Assembly: GCF_003334855.1 (NCBI RefSeq)
Contig: NZ_QOWE01000015.1
Span: forward strand, 1-64,000
Direction of reading: 5' to 3'
DNA length: 64,000 nucleotides
From: Larkinella punicea
GTDB lineage: Bacteria; Bacteroidota; Bacteroidia; Cytophagales; Spirosomataceae
This document shows, piece after piece, positions 8,322 to 17,198 of the stretch. The first letter of the stretch is position 1; each line of letters opens with the position of its first letter. The notes beneath the pieces were generated by a model. It did not search any database. It was not told the origin of the DNA and was given only the letters and a program-made list of their open reading frames with translations. The position numbers were made by a program, and so were the translations under genes.

Positions 8322-10775
8322 ATGGAAGCAACCCTTGCAAAACCACAACCAGAAGGCCGGACTCCGACCGCCAAAAACCGCCGAATTCGCCGAATAGCCG
8401 TTCTGGGCTCCGGCATTATGGGATCGCGCATTGCCGCCCACTTTGCCAACATTGGCGTCGATGTGCTGCTGCTCGACATCGTCCCTAACACACTGACACC
8501 CGCCGAGGAAGCCAAAGGATTGACGCTCGATAAACCCGCCGTCCGCAACCGGATTGTGAACGATGCGTTTCAGAATCTGCTGAAAGCCAGCCCGGCCGCG
8601 CTCTACAGTCCGAAATTCGCCCAACGGATTACGCTGGGAAATTTCGACGATAATCTGCCCGAAATCGGCAAATACGACTGGATTATGGAAGTGGTGGTCG
8701 AGCGGCTGGATATTAAAAAATCGTTGTACGAGCGCGTCGAGCAATACCGCAAACCGGGCACGCTGATCACCTCGAACACCTCCGGGATTCCGATGCACCT
8801 GCTGACCGAAGGCCGGAGCGAGGATTTCCGGCGGCATTTCTGCGGAACCCACTTCTTCAATCCGCCCCGGTATCTGCGCCTGCTCGAAATCATTCCCGGC
8901 CCCGAAACTGACCCGGCTATCATCGATTTTCTGATGAAATACGGCGATTTGTATCTGGGGAAAACCACGGTTTTGTGCAAAGACACGCCCGCGTTCATCG
9001 CCAACCGTTTGGGGATCTACGCCATGATTCAAACCATTCGCGTGGCGGAAGAAATGGGGCTGACGGTGGAGGAAGTCGATAAACTGACCGGCCCGGTGGT
9101 GGGTCGCCCGAAATCGGGAACGTTCCGGCTCTCGGATGTCGTCGGGTTGGATACGACCGCCAATGTCGCCAACAACCTGCTGACCGTGCTGACCAACGAC
9201 GAGTCGAAAGACACCTTCCAGTTGCCGCCCGTCATGCAGAAACTGATGGAAAACAAATGGCTGGGCGACAAAACCGGTCAGGGATTTTACAAAAAAATCA
9301 AGGACGAAAAGGGTCAGTCGGTTATTCTGGCGCTCGACCCGAAAACGTTCGAGTATAAACCGTCGCAGAAAGTCAAATTCGCGACGCTGGAAGGCACCAA
9401 AAGCATCGACAACCTCAAAAAGCGGTTTTCGGTTCTGCTGGCCGGTCAGGACAAGGCCGGGGAGTTTTACCGCAAAACCTTCGCCGACCAGTTCCGGTAC
9501 GCCAGTCTCCGCATTCCCGAAATCGCCGACGAACTCTACCGCATCGATGCCGCCATCACCGCTGGTTTTGGCTGGCAATTGGGCCTGTTCGAAACATGGG
9601 ATGCCATCGGCATTCGCAAGGGAATTGACCTGATTGAATCGCAGGGGGCTAAACCGGCGCAGTGGGTTTACGATCTGCTTGATGCCGGTTTTGAGAGTTT
9701 CTACAAAGTGGAAGGCGGAGTACGGAAGTATTATGACATTCCAACGAAGAGCTACAAAGCCATTCCGGGAACCGAGCAGTTTATTTTGCTGGAAAGTTTG
9801 TCGAACAATGTGGTTTGGAAAAACGCCGGTTCGGTCATCTACGACCTGGGCGACGGGATTCTGAACCTGGAATTTCGCAGCAAAATGAATACGATGGGGG
9901 CCGAAGTGATCGAAGGCATCCACAAAGCCATCAGCCTGGCGGAAAAGGATTTCCGCGGCCTGGTGATCGGCAATGACTCGTCGGAAGCCTATTCGGCGGG
10001 GGCCAATCTGGCGACGCTGTTCATGTTTGCCATCGAGCAGGAATTTGACGAGATCAATCTGATGATTGCGCAGTTCCAGCAGACGATGATGCGGGCGCGG
10101 TATTCGTCCATTCCGGTCGTGGGCGCTCCGCATTCCCTGGCCCTCGGTGGGGGCTGCGAACTGAACCTGCACGTTGACCGGGTGGTGGCCCATTCCGAAC
10201 TGTACATGGGTCTGGTGGAAGTGGGCGTCGGCCTGATTCCGGCGGGGGGTGGCACAAAAGAAATGGCCGCCCGCGCCAGCGATCTCTACCAAACCGGCGA
10301 CCCCGAACTGAACATTCTGCAAAGCATGTTCATGAACATTGCCACTGCCAAAGTCTCGACTTCGGCGCAGGAAGCCCGCGAAATGAATTACCTGTTGCCC
10401 TCAGCGCAAATCGTGCTGAACCGCAGCCGCCTGATTGCCGAAGCCAAGCAGGTCGCCATCGAACTGGCTGAAAACGGCTACACGCAACCCAAACCGCGCA
10501 AAGACATCAAGGTGCAGGGAAAAACCGGGATTGCGCTGTTCAAAGCCGGGATTACCGCCATGCGCATGGGCCGCTTCATTTCCGACCACGACCAGAAAAT
10601 TGCCGAAAAGCTGGCGTATGTCATTTGCGGTGGTGATCTGAGTTCGCCACAAAACGTCAGCGAGCAATATTTGATCGATCTGGAACGCGAAGCTTTTCTT
10701 TCGTTAACCGGCGAGAAAAAGACGCTGGAGCGGATTCAGGGGTTATTGAATGGGGGGAAGCCGCCGAGAAATTGA
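8322..10775 (+). CDS. fadN: 3-hydroxyacyl-CoA dehydrogenase / enoyl-CoA hydratase (FadN type)
   Basis: A bifunctional beta-oxidation enzyme of 817 residues. The NAD-binding Rossmann motif GSGIMGSRIAAH lies near residues 30-41, and the hydroxyacyl dehydrogenase core includes GTHFFNPPRYLRLLE and KDTPAFIANRLG. The C-terminal hydratase half keeps both catalytic glutamates, in GGGCELNL and LVEVGVGLIPAGGG. Domain order (dehydrogenase first) and length match Bacillus FadN rather than E. coli FadB. With the thiolase and acyl-CoA dehydrogenase downstream it recreates the fadN-fadA-fadE order. It follows marR and is separated from fadA by a palindrome-bounded four-helix-bundle gene. Confidence 0.93.
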   Translation: MEATLAKPQPEGRTPTAKNRRIRRIAVLGSGIMGSRIAAHFANIGVDVLLLDIVPNTLTPAEEAKGLTLDKPAVRNRIVNDAFQNLLKASPAALYSPKFAQRITLGNFDDNLPEIGKYDWIMEVVVERLDIKKSLYERVEQYRKPGTLITSNTSGIPMHLLTEGRSEDFRRHFCGTHFFNPPRYLRLLEIIPGPETDPAIIDFLMKYGDLYLGKTTVLCKDTPAFIANRLGIYAMIQTIRVAEEMGLTVEEVDKLTGPVVGRPKSGTFRLSDVVGLDTTANVANNLLTVLTNDESKDTFQLPPVMQKLMENKWLGDKTGQGFYKKIKDEKGQSVILALDPKTFEYKPSQKVKFATLEGTKSIDNLKKRFSVLLAGQDKAGEFYRKTFADQFRYASLRIPEIADELYRIDAAITAGFGWQLGLFETWDAIGIRKGIDLIESQGAKPAQWVYDLLDAGFESFYKVEGGVRKYYDIPTKSYKAIPGTEQFILLESLSNNVVWKNAGSVIYDLGDGILNLEFRSKMNTMGAEVIEGIHKAISLAEKDFRGLVIGNDSSEAYSAGANLATLFMFAIEQEFDEINLMIAQFQQTMMRARYSSIPVVGAPHSLALGGGCELNLHVDRVVAHSELYMGLVEVGVGLIPAGGGTKEMAARASDLYQTGDPELNILQSMFMNIATAKVSTSAQEAREMNYLLPSAQIVLNRSRLIAEAKQVAIELAENGYTQPKPRKDIKVQGKTGIALFKAGITAMRMGRFISDHDQKIAEKLAYVICGGDLSSPQNVSEQYLIDLEREAFLSLTGEKKTLERIQGLLNGGKPPRN

Positions 10776-10786
10776 TTTTTTAGATG

Positions 10787-10808
10787 CGAGATGTGAGACA
10801 AGAGAGTA
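10787..10808. repeat. Left family-A arm flanking the four-helix-bundle gene
   Basis: Contains GATGTGAGACAAGAGAG. This is an imperfect reverse complement of the segment at 11222-11243 on the other side of the 10841-11212 gene, so the gene sits in the loop of an interrupted palindrome. Confidence 0.6.
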
Positions 10809-10840
10809 AAGACCTTTCATTATAATCTCACATTTAGAAG

Positions 10841-11212
10841 ATGGAAACACACAATTTCAGAAATTTAAAAGTATGGCAGTTATCGGTAGATTTTGTGACA
10901 GCTATTTACCAATTGACTACCCTGTTTCCAAATGACGAGAAATTCGGTTTGTCTTCACAAATTAAACGCTCGGCAGTTTCCATTCCTTCCAATATCGCGG
11001 AAGGATCTGGACGGGGTAGTAATAAGGAATTCGCCCGTTTCTTATCTATATCGCTGGCTTCATCCTACGAATTAGAAACACAACTAATCGTTGCAAATCG
11101 TCTAAATTTCCTGGCAGAAACTATTGTTCAAGAAATAATCCGGAAACTACATGAGATACAGAAAATGATATTCTCACTTCACAAAAAGTTTGAAAGTCAA
11201 ATTTCTTCCTAA
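10841..11212 (+). CDS. Four-helix-bundle protein (23S rRNA intervening-sequence protein family)
   Basis: A 123-residue protein of the S23/IVP four-helix-bundle family. Diagnostic segments are the N-terminal FRNLKVWQLSVDF, the central SSQIKRSAVSIPSNIAEGSG and the following FLSISLASSYELETQL. Such proteins occur in rRNA intervening sequences, as free-standing genes and, as Avd, in diversity-generating retroelements. No rRNA or reverse transcriptase is nearby, so this is a free-standing copy of unknown function. It is visibly more A/T-rich than fadN and fadA on either side and lies between two family-A repeat arms, consistent with a late insertion into a fadN-fadA operon. Confidence 0.88.
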   Translation: METHNFRNLKVWQLSVDFVTAIYQLTTLFPNDEKFGLSSQIKRSAVSIPSNIAEGSGRGSNKEFARFLSISLASSYELETQLIVANRLNFLAETIVQEIIRKLHEIQKMIFSLHKKFESQISS

Positions 11213-11219
11213 ACTTAAG

Positions 11220-11258
11220 AGTTTCTCTTGTCTCATGTCTAACCTCTTTAATCTCAAT
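11220..11258. repeat. Right family-A arm flanking the four-helix-bundle gene
   Basis: Contains TCTCTTGTCTCATGTCT (11222-11240), whose reverse complement AGACATGAGACAAGAGA matches the left arm at 10787-10808 with a few changes and the palindrome at 63660 closely. It ends just before the fadA start. Confidence 0.6.
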
Positions 11259-11263
11259 AAAAA

Positions 11264-12439
11264 ATGGACGCATACATCGTAGCTGGCTATAGAACCGCCG
11301 TCGGGAAAGCTCCCCGGGGCGGATTGCGGCTCACCCGCCCGGATGATCTGGCGGCTGAAGTCATCAAACACTTGCTCGCACAGGTGCCGAATTTTGACCC
11401 CGCGCGCGTCGAAGACCTCATCGTCGGCAATGCCGTGCCGGAAGCCGAGCAGGGCATGCAGATTGCCCGGTATATTGCCCTGCTGTCGCTGCCCAACAGC
11501 GTGCCGGGCATGACCATCAACCGGTATTGCGGATCGGGGCTCGAAGCCATCGCCATCGCGTCGGCCAAAATTCACGCCGGGCTGGCCGACTGCATCATTG
11601 CGGGTGGTACCGAGTCGATGTCGCTGGTGCCGGTGATGGGTTGGAAAACCGCCCTGAACTTTGAAATCGCGCAGAAACACCCGGACTACTACATCGGCAT
11701 GGGCCTGACCGCCGAGCAGGTGGCCGAGCAGTTTAAAATTGGCCGCGAAGACCAGGATCAGTTTGCCTTTGAATCACACCAGAAAGCCCTGGCGGCTCAG
11801 GCAGCCGGAAAATTCGACGGTGAAATTGTGCCAATTGCGGTGAAAGAGACGTATTTCGATGCCGATTCAGGCAAGAAGAAAACCCGCGAATGGACCGTTG
11901 GCAAAGACGAAGGCCCACGCGCCGACACCAGTTTTGAAGCCCTGAACAAGCTGAAACCGGTTTTTGCGGCTGGCGGCTCGGTCACGGCAGGAAATTCATC
12001 GCAAACATCCGACGGTGCCGCGTTTGTCATCGTGATGTCCGAAAAGCTCGTCAACGAACTGGGGTTGAAACCGAAAGCCCGGATGGTGTCTTACGCAGCC
12101 GCTGGCGTAGAACCGCGCATCATGGGCATCGGGCCGGTGAACGCCATTCCGTTAGCCCTGAAAAAAGCCGGGTTGAAACAGGATGATATCGATCAAATTG
12201 AACTGAATGAAGCCTTTGCGGCCCAATCGCTGGCGGTTATTCAGGAACTCGGGCTGGATCGCAGCAAAATCAACCCGAACGGTGGGGCCATTGCGCTCGG
12301 CCACGCGCTGGGTTCGACGGGTGCTCGGCTGTCGGTGCAGTTATTGAATGAAATGGAGCGTCAGAACCAGAAGTACGGCATGGTTTCGGCCTGTGTCGGT
12401 GGCGGTCAGGGTGTTGCCGGAATTTTTGAGCGGCTTTAA
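11264..12439 (+). CDS. fadA: Acetyl-CoA acyltransferase (thiolase, FadA type)
   Basis: A 391-residue thiolase catalysing the last, thiolytic step of beta-oxidation. The nucleophile cysteine is in NRYCGSGLEA (about residue 88), the His motif is NGGAIALGHALGSTGAR (about residue 345) and the second cysteine is in SACVGGGQGVAG near the C-terminus. Full length. It lies downstream of fadN, with the four-helix-bundle gene between, and likely shares its transcript. An intrinsic terminator with a UUCG-type loop and a palindrome follow. Confidence 0.94.
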   Translation: MDAYIVAGYRTAVGKAPRGGLRLTRPDDLAAEVIKHLLAQVPNFDPARVEDLIVGNAVPEAEQGMQIARYIALLSLPNSVPGMTINRYCGSGLEAIAIASAKIHAGLADCIIAGGTESMSLVPVMGWKTALNFEIAQKHPDYYIGMGLTAEQVAEQFKIGREDQDQFAFESHQKALAAQAAGKFDGEIVPIAVKETYFDADSGKKKTREWTVGKDEGPRADTSFEALNKLKPVFAAGGSVTAGNSSQTSDGAAFVIVMSEKLVNELGLKPKARMVSYAAAGVEPRIMGIGPVNAIPLALKKAGLKQDDIDQIELNEAFAAQSLAVIQELGLDRSKINPNGGAIALGHALGSTGARLSVQLLNEMERQNQKYGMVSACVGGGQGVAGIFERL

Positions 12440-12452
12440 TAACCGCCTGATA

Positions 12453-12607
12453 CCCCTAAATCCCCTAAAGGGCAGGGCTGTTAAGTTCTGGAAATCATGA
12501 GCGTTAAAGTTGGCAATTTCGAGCCTCTTTTCGCCCCCAACCCCCTAAAGGGGACTTTCTGCATTTGGAGTAAGCTGTGTCCAAGTCCCCTTTAGGGGAT
12601 TTAGGGG
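12453..12607. repeat. Nested family-D palindromes between fadA and the LysM gene
   Basis: The right segment 12584-12607 pairs with two left segments: 12542-12556 (CCCCTAAAGGGGACT, perfect 15 bp) and 12453-12472 (20 bp). The core CCCCTAAATCCCCT plus AAAGGGGACT recurs at 51631-51726. From memory, similar C/G-rich palindromes are common between genes in Bacteroidota. The 12473-12541 stretch between the two left segments holds nothing I recognise. Confidence 0.8.
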
Positions 12608-12618
12608 CTACATTACAC

Positions 12619-12636
12619 AAGGGGCTTCGGCCCCTT
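12619..12636. terminator. Bidirectional terminator with TTCG loop
   Basis: Stem AAGGGGC / GCCCCTT closed by TTCG and followed by a T-rich tract on the plus strand. It ends at the stop codon of the convergent LysM gene (12637) and would terminate the fad transcript. Confidence 0.8.
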
Positions 12637-14715
12637 TTATTTTTTCCGGATCACCAATCGTGCCCCCACAACCGCCGTCAAATCCGGCAAATGATTCCAT
12701 TGGCGAACCTGTTCCGGTTTTACGTTATAGCGCAAACCAATCCTGTACATATTTTCGCCGGGTTTCACCACATGAATCAGTTCATCCGTTGATTGGGTTG
12801 GCACTGTGACCGGAGCTGCCGGTTTTGCCACAGGCGGTCGAGCCGGAGCGGGTTTGGCGGGTTTAGCCGCCAACGGTACTAAACCGGTTTTCGTGGGCGA
12901 CTTCGATTGATCGATCAACAACGCCTGACCGGGCCGAAGCGGTTTTTGAGCCGACAAATTATTCCAGAGGTACAACTGCGGCACCGTTACATTGTATTTC
13001 CGGGCCACCGTCGCATACGTATCACTTTTTTCCGCCACGTGCATAATCAGCGGACCACTCACCTCTTCCGGCTCCTCTTCGGTTTCCTTCGCCGGAACGG
13101 CTTTCTCCATTACGCGAACGGGCTGAATGGTTTTGGTCGCCCCCGAGCGGAACTGCGGGGCTTCCGGTTCGTTCAATGCCGCAATCATACTGTCCAGCGT
13201 CGACAGAGTGCTTCGGCTCGGAACGGTGGTCAGGGGCTTTTCGGCAACCGTCAGCCGCTCGGGCTGTTCAGTCGGCTCCGGTTTCAAAACGACGGGTTTC
13301 TGATCGGCCGAATCCGGTTTGGTAACAGCCAGAACCGGTTCGGTTTTAGGCGTCAAAGGTGGTTCGGCGGGTGTGCGGTAATACTCAACCGGCAGGTTGG
13401 AAGGCCGCTTTTTCTGCAGCCATAAAATCCGGTTCACCGCAGGTTGCTGCTCGGGATTGACCCCATTGTACGCAATCAGTTTGTGAAGTTTAATCCCGTA
13501 TTGCTGGGCAATGGCCCAGAGCGACTGTCCACGTCTGACAATGTGAAACGGCACATTAGCCCGTTTCCTTTTTTTTCGCAGGTAATAAATTTCACCCGCC
13601 ACAATCGGCTGGTCGCTTCGCAGGTCGTTATACCGCTGAAACTTTTTCACTTTCACGTTGCCCTCATAAGCCAGCGTAATCCGGTTGTCGAATAACTGCG
13701 CCTGAATTCCCTTTTTTCCGTTGATCTGGTAGAATATCCCGCCCCGTTTACCGGGTTCCGCCGTACTTTTTTGTAATACCGGAAAACCAGCATCCTGAAG
13801 AGCCGCCTGACGCTCGCCCGACGAACCGGTTTGCTGTTTCAACCCGGCATACTGTTCCGGCGTTGCCGGGACATAAACCGTATAATCCTCATTGTCCGGT
13901 ATGCGGGGTGCTTTTAACCAGGTATTGTATTGACTGACCAGGGCTTCGCTAACCCGACACGTTTCCGCGATTTGCGACAGACTTTTTCCTCTGGTCTCTT
14001 CATACGGAAACAAAACCGTTTGTTTCTGGGGATGATAAACCGACAAGGCGCGTTCCAGAACCATTTTAGAAGCCAGCAACCGGATTAAAAACACATCCTG
14101 CGGGTCATTGAGGGCGTAAGTTTTCCCATCTACGGGGTCTTGGGCCAAAAGCTGGGTCGAGTCTCCGCGCAACAACTGATCGTATCGCTGAATAACCGAC
14201 ACCCAGTTCGGCTTTCGTGTGTGCAATTGTTTCAATCGGGTTAAAACAGCCCGCGTTGACCGGACGGGATGCCGCCGTTCATCCACAAAAACGTCAGTTC
14301 GAAGATCGTGCAGGACCGTCTTGTCCAAAGCCCAAAAACCGGAAGAAGCCTCATCGGAAACTGATATCGGATGATGAAGCGCCAGAAATAAAAAATCGTC
14401 GGAGAGGGAATGCTGAGCCAGGAGAGGCCGGATAATGGGGAAGTAGGCGTTCATTCGTTCCAATCGGGCCGTCACCAATGCCCGATTGACATATAACAAT
14501 TCCGCTTCCTGTTGAACAGAATGCTGCGTGGCCGGGGTCAACAGAATCGTTACGCCGGCAAACTCCAGTCGGTTATCAATGCGGGGAACACCCTGAGCAT
14601 GAACGGCTCCACCCTGAAGCAGAAGACCTAAACTCAATCCAAACAGTCGTCTGATGAACGACGGATTCAGGCCGTTCCGCAACAACGCTGGTCTGAATTT
14701 ATTTTCCTGGATCAT
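12637..14715 (-). CDS. LysM protein with degenerate MltD-like transglycosylase domain
   Basis: A 692-residue exported protein with a signal sequence ending about residue 40 (GGAVHA). Residues about 90-230 match the layout of MltD-type lytic transglycosylases, e.g. DVFVDERRHPVRSTRA, but the position of the catalytic Glu reads FLALHHPISV and the usual AAYN motif reads VIQRY, so it is probably inactive as an enzyme. Three clear LysM domains follow, beginning FHIVRRGQSLWAI, MHVAEKSDTYATV and IHVVKPGENMYRI, plus a weaker one near residue 265 (KSLSQIAETCRV). A Pro/Glu-rich linker separates them. Likely a peptidoglycan-binding scaffold; function inferred. Confidence 0.85.
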   Translation of the reverse strand: MIQENKFRPALLRNGLNPSFIRRLFGLSLGLLLQGGAVHAQGVPRIDNRLEFAGVTILLTPATQHSVQQEAELLYVNRALVTARLERMNAYFPIIRPLLAQHSLSDDFLFLALHHPISVSDEASSGFWALDKTVLHDLRTDVFVDERRHPVRSTRAVLTRLKQLHTRKPNWVSVIQRYDQLLRGDSTQLLAQDPVDGKTYALNDPQDVFLIRLLASKMVLERALSVYHPQKQTVLFPYEETRGKSLSQIAETCRVSEALVSQYNTWLKAPRIPDNEDYTVYVPATPEQYAGLKQQTGSSGERQAALQDAGFPVLQKSTAEPGKRGGIFYQINGKKGIQAQLFDNRITLAYEGNVKVKKFQRYNDLRSDQPIVAGEIYYLRKKRKRANVPFHIVRRGQSLWAIAQQYGIKLHKLIAYNGVNPEQQPAVNRILWLQKKRPSNLPVEYYRTPAEPPLTPKTEPVLAVTKPDSADQKPVVLKPEPTEQPERLTVAEKPLTTVPSRSTLSTLDSMIAALNEPEAPQFRSGATKTIQPVRVMEKAVPAKETEEEPEEVSGPLIMHVAEKSDTYATVARKYNVTVPQLYLWNNLSAQKPLRPGQALLIDQSKSPTKTGLVPLAAKPAKPAPARPPVAKPAAPVTVPTQSTDELIHVVKPGENMYRIGLRYNVKPEQVRQWNHLPDLTAVVGARLVIRKK

Positions 14716-14879
14716 ACCTACGCAATAGTCGTACCCAATAATAGACGAAATATACAGTTAAATCATACATGTACAAGCAAAAACGGCAAGAATTTTATAC
14801 TTTATAGCTACCAAATGACCCGTTTCGTTAACAAACCGAAGACATAATCCCCACTAAAAATCGCCGTCAAATTAAACCC

Positions 14880-14941
14880 GTATGCTTGCATACTATTCCT
14901 ACTTTTTTTACTTTTGCATGGTAACGGTATGCCTGCATACC
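14880..14941 (+). promoter_or_regulatory. fadE promoter with two MarR-like operators
   Basis: Two palindromes, GTATGCTTGCATAC (14880-14893) and GGTATGCCTGCATACC (14926-14941), have centres 47 bp apart. Between them lies TACTTTTG (14909-14916), an exact TAnnTTTG -7 element, 20 nt after the TTG at 14886-14888 that can act as -33. One operator therefore covers the -33 element and the other the expected start of transcription, a classic repression layout. The near-identical site at 7641 points to the MarR protein encoded there. Confidence 0.75.
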
Positions 14942-14972
14942 AACCTATAAACCCCTATTCGACCTACACATC

Positions 14973-16787
14973 ATGATTGCAACGGACCATAAAGCATCGT
15001 TGAAAGGCGGAGAGTTTCTGATCAAAGAAACCGATGCCTCCCAGGTGTTCATTCCGGAGGAATTTTCGGAAGAACAACAAATGATTGCCGCGACTTGCCG
15101 CGAATTTCTGGAGCGCGAAATCTGGACTCGTCTGGATGAAATCGACCAGGCCAAATCGCCGGATCTAATTGCTTCATTGATGGACAAAGCCGGCGAACTG
15201 GGCTTGCTCGGCACGTCGGTCCCGGAAGAATACGGCGGTTTTGGCATGAATTTCAATACGTCGATGCTGGTGACGGAAGTAACCGGCGCCGGGCATTCGT
15301 TCTCCGTGGCGTTGTCGGCGCACACTGGCATCGGAACCCTGCCGATTGTGTATTACGGCAACGATGATCAAAAATCAAAATATCTGCCTAAACTGGCGAC
15401 CGGCGAATGGAAAGCGGCCTACTGCCTGACCGAGCCGGATTCGGGTTCGGACGCTAACTCCGGCAAAACGAAAGCCAAATTGACCGAAGATGGCAAGCAC
15501 TACGTCATCAACGGCCAGAAAATGTGGATCACGAACGGCGGTTTTGCCGATCTGTTCATTGTTTTTGCCAAAATAGATGATGGCAGCGGCCAACCGGACA
15601 AGAACCTGAGTGCGTTCATTATCGAAAAAGATTTTGGCGGCATTACGATGAATGAACCGGAGCACAAAATGGGGATCAAAGGCTCCGACACCCGCCAGAT
15701 TTTCTTCAACGATTGCAAAGTGCCGGTCGAAAATCTGCTGTCGACGCGGGGTAACGGTTTTAAAATTGCTGTCAATATTCTCAACATTGGCCGGATCAAG
15801 CTCGGTGTGGCCGCTGTCGGTGGGTCGAAAGAAGTGATCAACAATGCCATCCGGTATGCCAACGAACGCAAGCAGTTCAACACACTGATTTCAAGTTTTG
15901 GCGCGATCAAGCACAAGCTGGCCGAAATGGCGGTGAAAGTTTACGCCTGTGAAACCGCCTGTTACCGCGCCGGTCAGAATATCGACGACCTGATCGAAAC
16001 CCTGAAAGCCAACGGCCTGGGCGATTCGGAAGCCAAACTAAAAGCCCTGGAGCAGTTCGCCATCGAATGCGCCATGATGAAAGTCCACGGTTCCGAAGCA
16101 CTGGACTACGTGGTCGATGAAGGCGTTCAGGTGTACGGCGGCATGGGGTATTCGGCGGACGCGCCGATGGATCGCGCTTACCGCGATGCCCGCATCAACC
16201 GGATTTTTGAAGGCACAAACGAAATCAACCGGATGCTGACCGTCGACATGATTCTGAAGCGAACCATGAAAGGCGAACTCGATCTGATGGGGCCGGCGAT
16301 GGCGGTTTCGAAAGAGATTATGTCAATCCCGGATTTCAGTGCCGACGAAGAAGAAGTGCTGTTTGCTGCCGAGAAAAAAGTGCTGCGGAATCTGAAAAAA
16401 GCCATTCTGATGGTAGCGGGTGCGGCTGTTCAGAAACTGATGACGAAACTGTCGGATGAGCAGGAAATCCTGATGAATCTGGCCGATATGGTCATTGAAC
16501 TGTACGTGGCCGAGTCGGTTTTGCTGCGGGTTGAAAAACTGACGGGCCTCAAGGGAGAATCCTCGGTCGCGTTGCAGAAAGATCTGGCACTGGTGTATCT
16601 GCACGAAGCCGTCGAGAAAGTCAACAACGCCGGTCGGGCCGCCATCTCGTCATTTGCCGAAGGCGACGAACTCCGCGTAATGCTGATGGGCCTGAAACGC
16701 TTTACAAAAATTGAACCGCTGAACCTGAAAGACACCCGCCGTCGTATTGCCGATGCGATGATTGCGGAGAATAAATATATTTTCTAA
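14973..16787 (+). CDS. fadE: Acyl-CoA dehydrogenase, long FadE type
   Basis: A 604-residue flavoprotein catalysing the first oxidation of acyl-CoA. The N-terminal and middle domains contain GLLGTSVPEEYGGFG and AYCLTEPDSGSDA; the flavin-binding region has KMWITNGGFADLF. The catalytic Glu lies in RIFEGTNEINR near residue 415, preceded by VQVYGGMGYSADAP. A C-terminal helical extension of about 180 residues makes it the long Bacillus FadE type rather than the 380-residue short type. It has its own promoter with two putative MarR operators and is separated from fadA by the oppositely oriented LysM gene. Electron-transfer flavoprotein genes are not in the window. Confidence 0.94.
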   Translation: MIATDHKASLKGGEFLIKETDASQVFIPEEFSEEQQMIAATCREFLEREIWTRLDEIDQAKSPDLIASLMDKAGELGLLGTSVPEEYGGFGMNFNTSMLVTEVTGAGHSFSVALSAHTGIGTLPIVYYGNDDQKSKYLPKLATGEWKAAYCLTEPDSGSDANSGKTKAKLTEDGKHYVINGQKMWITNGGFADLFIVFAKIDDGSGQPDKNLSAFIIEKDFGGITMNEPEHKMGIKGSDTRQIFFNDCKVPVENLLSTRGNGFKIAVNILNIGRIKLGVAAVGGSKEVINNAIRYANERKQFNTLISSFGAIKHKLAEMAVKVYACETACYRAGQNIDDLIETLKANGLGDSEAKLKALEQFAIECAMMKVHGSEALDYVVDEGVQVYGGMGYSADAPMDRAYRDARINRIFEGTNEINRMLTVDMILKRTMKGELDLMGPAMAVSKEIMSIPDFSADEEEVLFAAEKKVLRNLKKAILMVAGAAVQKLMTKLSDEQEILMNLADMVIELYVAESVLLRVEKLTGLKGESSVALQKDLALVYLHEAVEKVNNAGRAAISSFAEGDELRVMLMGLKRFTKIEPLNLKDTRRRIADAMIAENKYIF

Positions 16788-16863
16788 GAAACTCAGGTCT
16801 AGTGGTTTACGAAAAATCGCTAGACCGACCGATTAACTTCACAACTAAAAACCAAAATTGTAT

Positions 16864-16891
16864 AAGCCGACTGCGGATTCGCGGTCGGCTT
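16864..16891 (+). terminator. Intrinsic terminator after fadE
   Basis: A 12-bp stem (16864-16875 with 16880-16891, one G-T pair) with a 4-nt loop, followed by TTATTGTTTA. A weaker hairpin around GGTCTAG/CTAGACC (16796-16827) precedes it. Confidence 0.8.
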
Positions 16892-17198
16892 TATTGTTTA
16901 TCCGCTGGCTGCTCAACCGCCGGACTTGCTCGGTGAATTCCTCCGACGATAGTAAGGGCTGTTCGGAGACTTTCTTGCTCAATCGTGCGCTCTGCTGCTA
17001 TGGTAATCGTTCAGGCCGGTACTTTTTTTCATAGTTCATCTGTGATTAGTAGCAAGTTCGTCAATCTCTTTCTTGTTTCCAGAAACCCTGCCAATAGCGG
17101 TGATTACCAGCCTGAAACCACCATTTATTCATTCGTATTGCAAAATGCCAACTATTTTTAAGACCTTTCGCCGTTCTTCTCCGTAACAATTCCAAACC
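16892..17198. other. Intergenic stretch before the macroglobulin gene
   Basis: About 307 nt without a credible gene. It must contain the promoter of the 17199 gene, but I find no good TTG/TAnnTTTG pair at the expected spacing. No repeats or RNA structure recognised. Confidence 0.5.

Noticed and set aside
7821-10322. Very long open frame (over 800 codons) antisense to fadN
   Set aside because: It mirrors the codon pattern of fadN, has the Phe/Val/Gln-rich composition of an antisense shadow, lacks any domain and overlaps a well-supported enzyme gene.
10841-11212. Four-helix-bundle protein as Avd of a diversity-generating retroelement
   Set aside because: No reverse transcriptase, template or variable repeats in the surrounding sequence.
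10841-11212. Four-helix-bundle gene as an rRNA intervening sequence
   Set aside because: No 23S rRNA sequence anywhere in the window.
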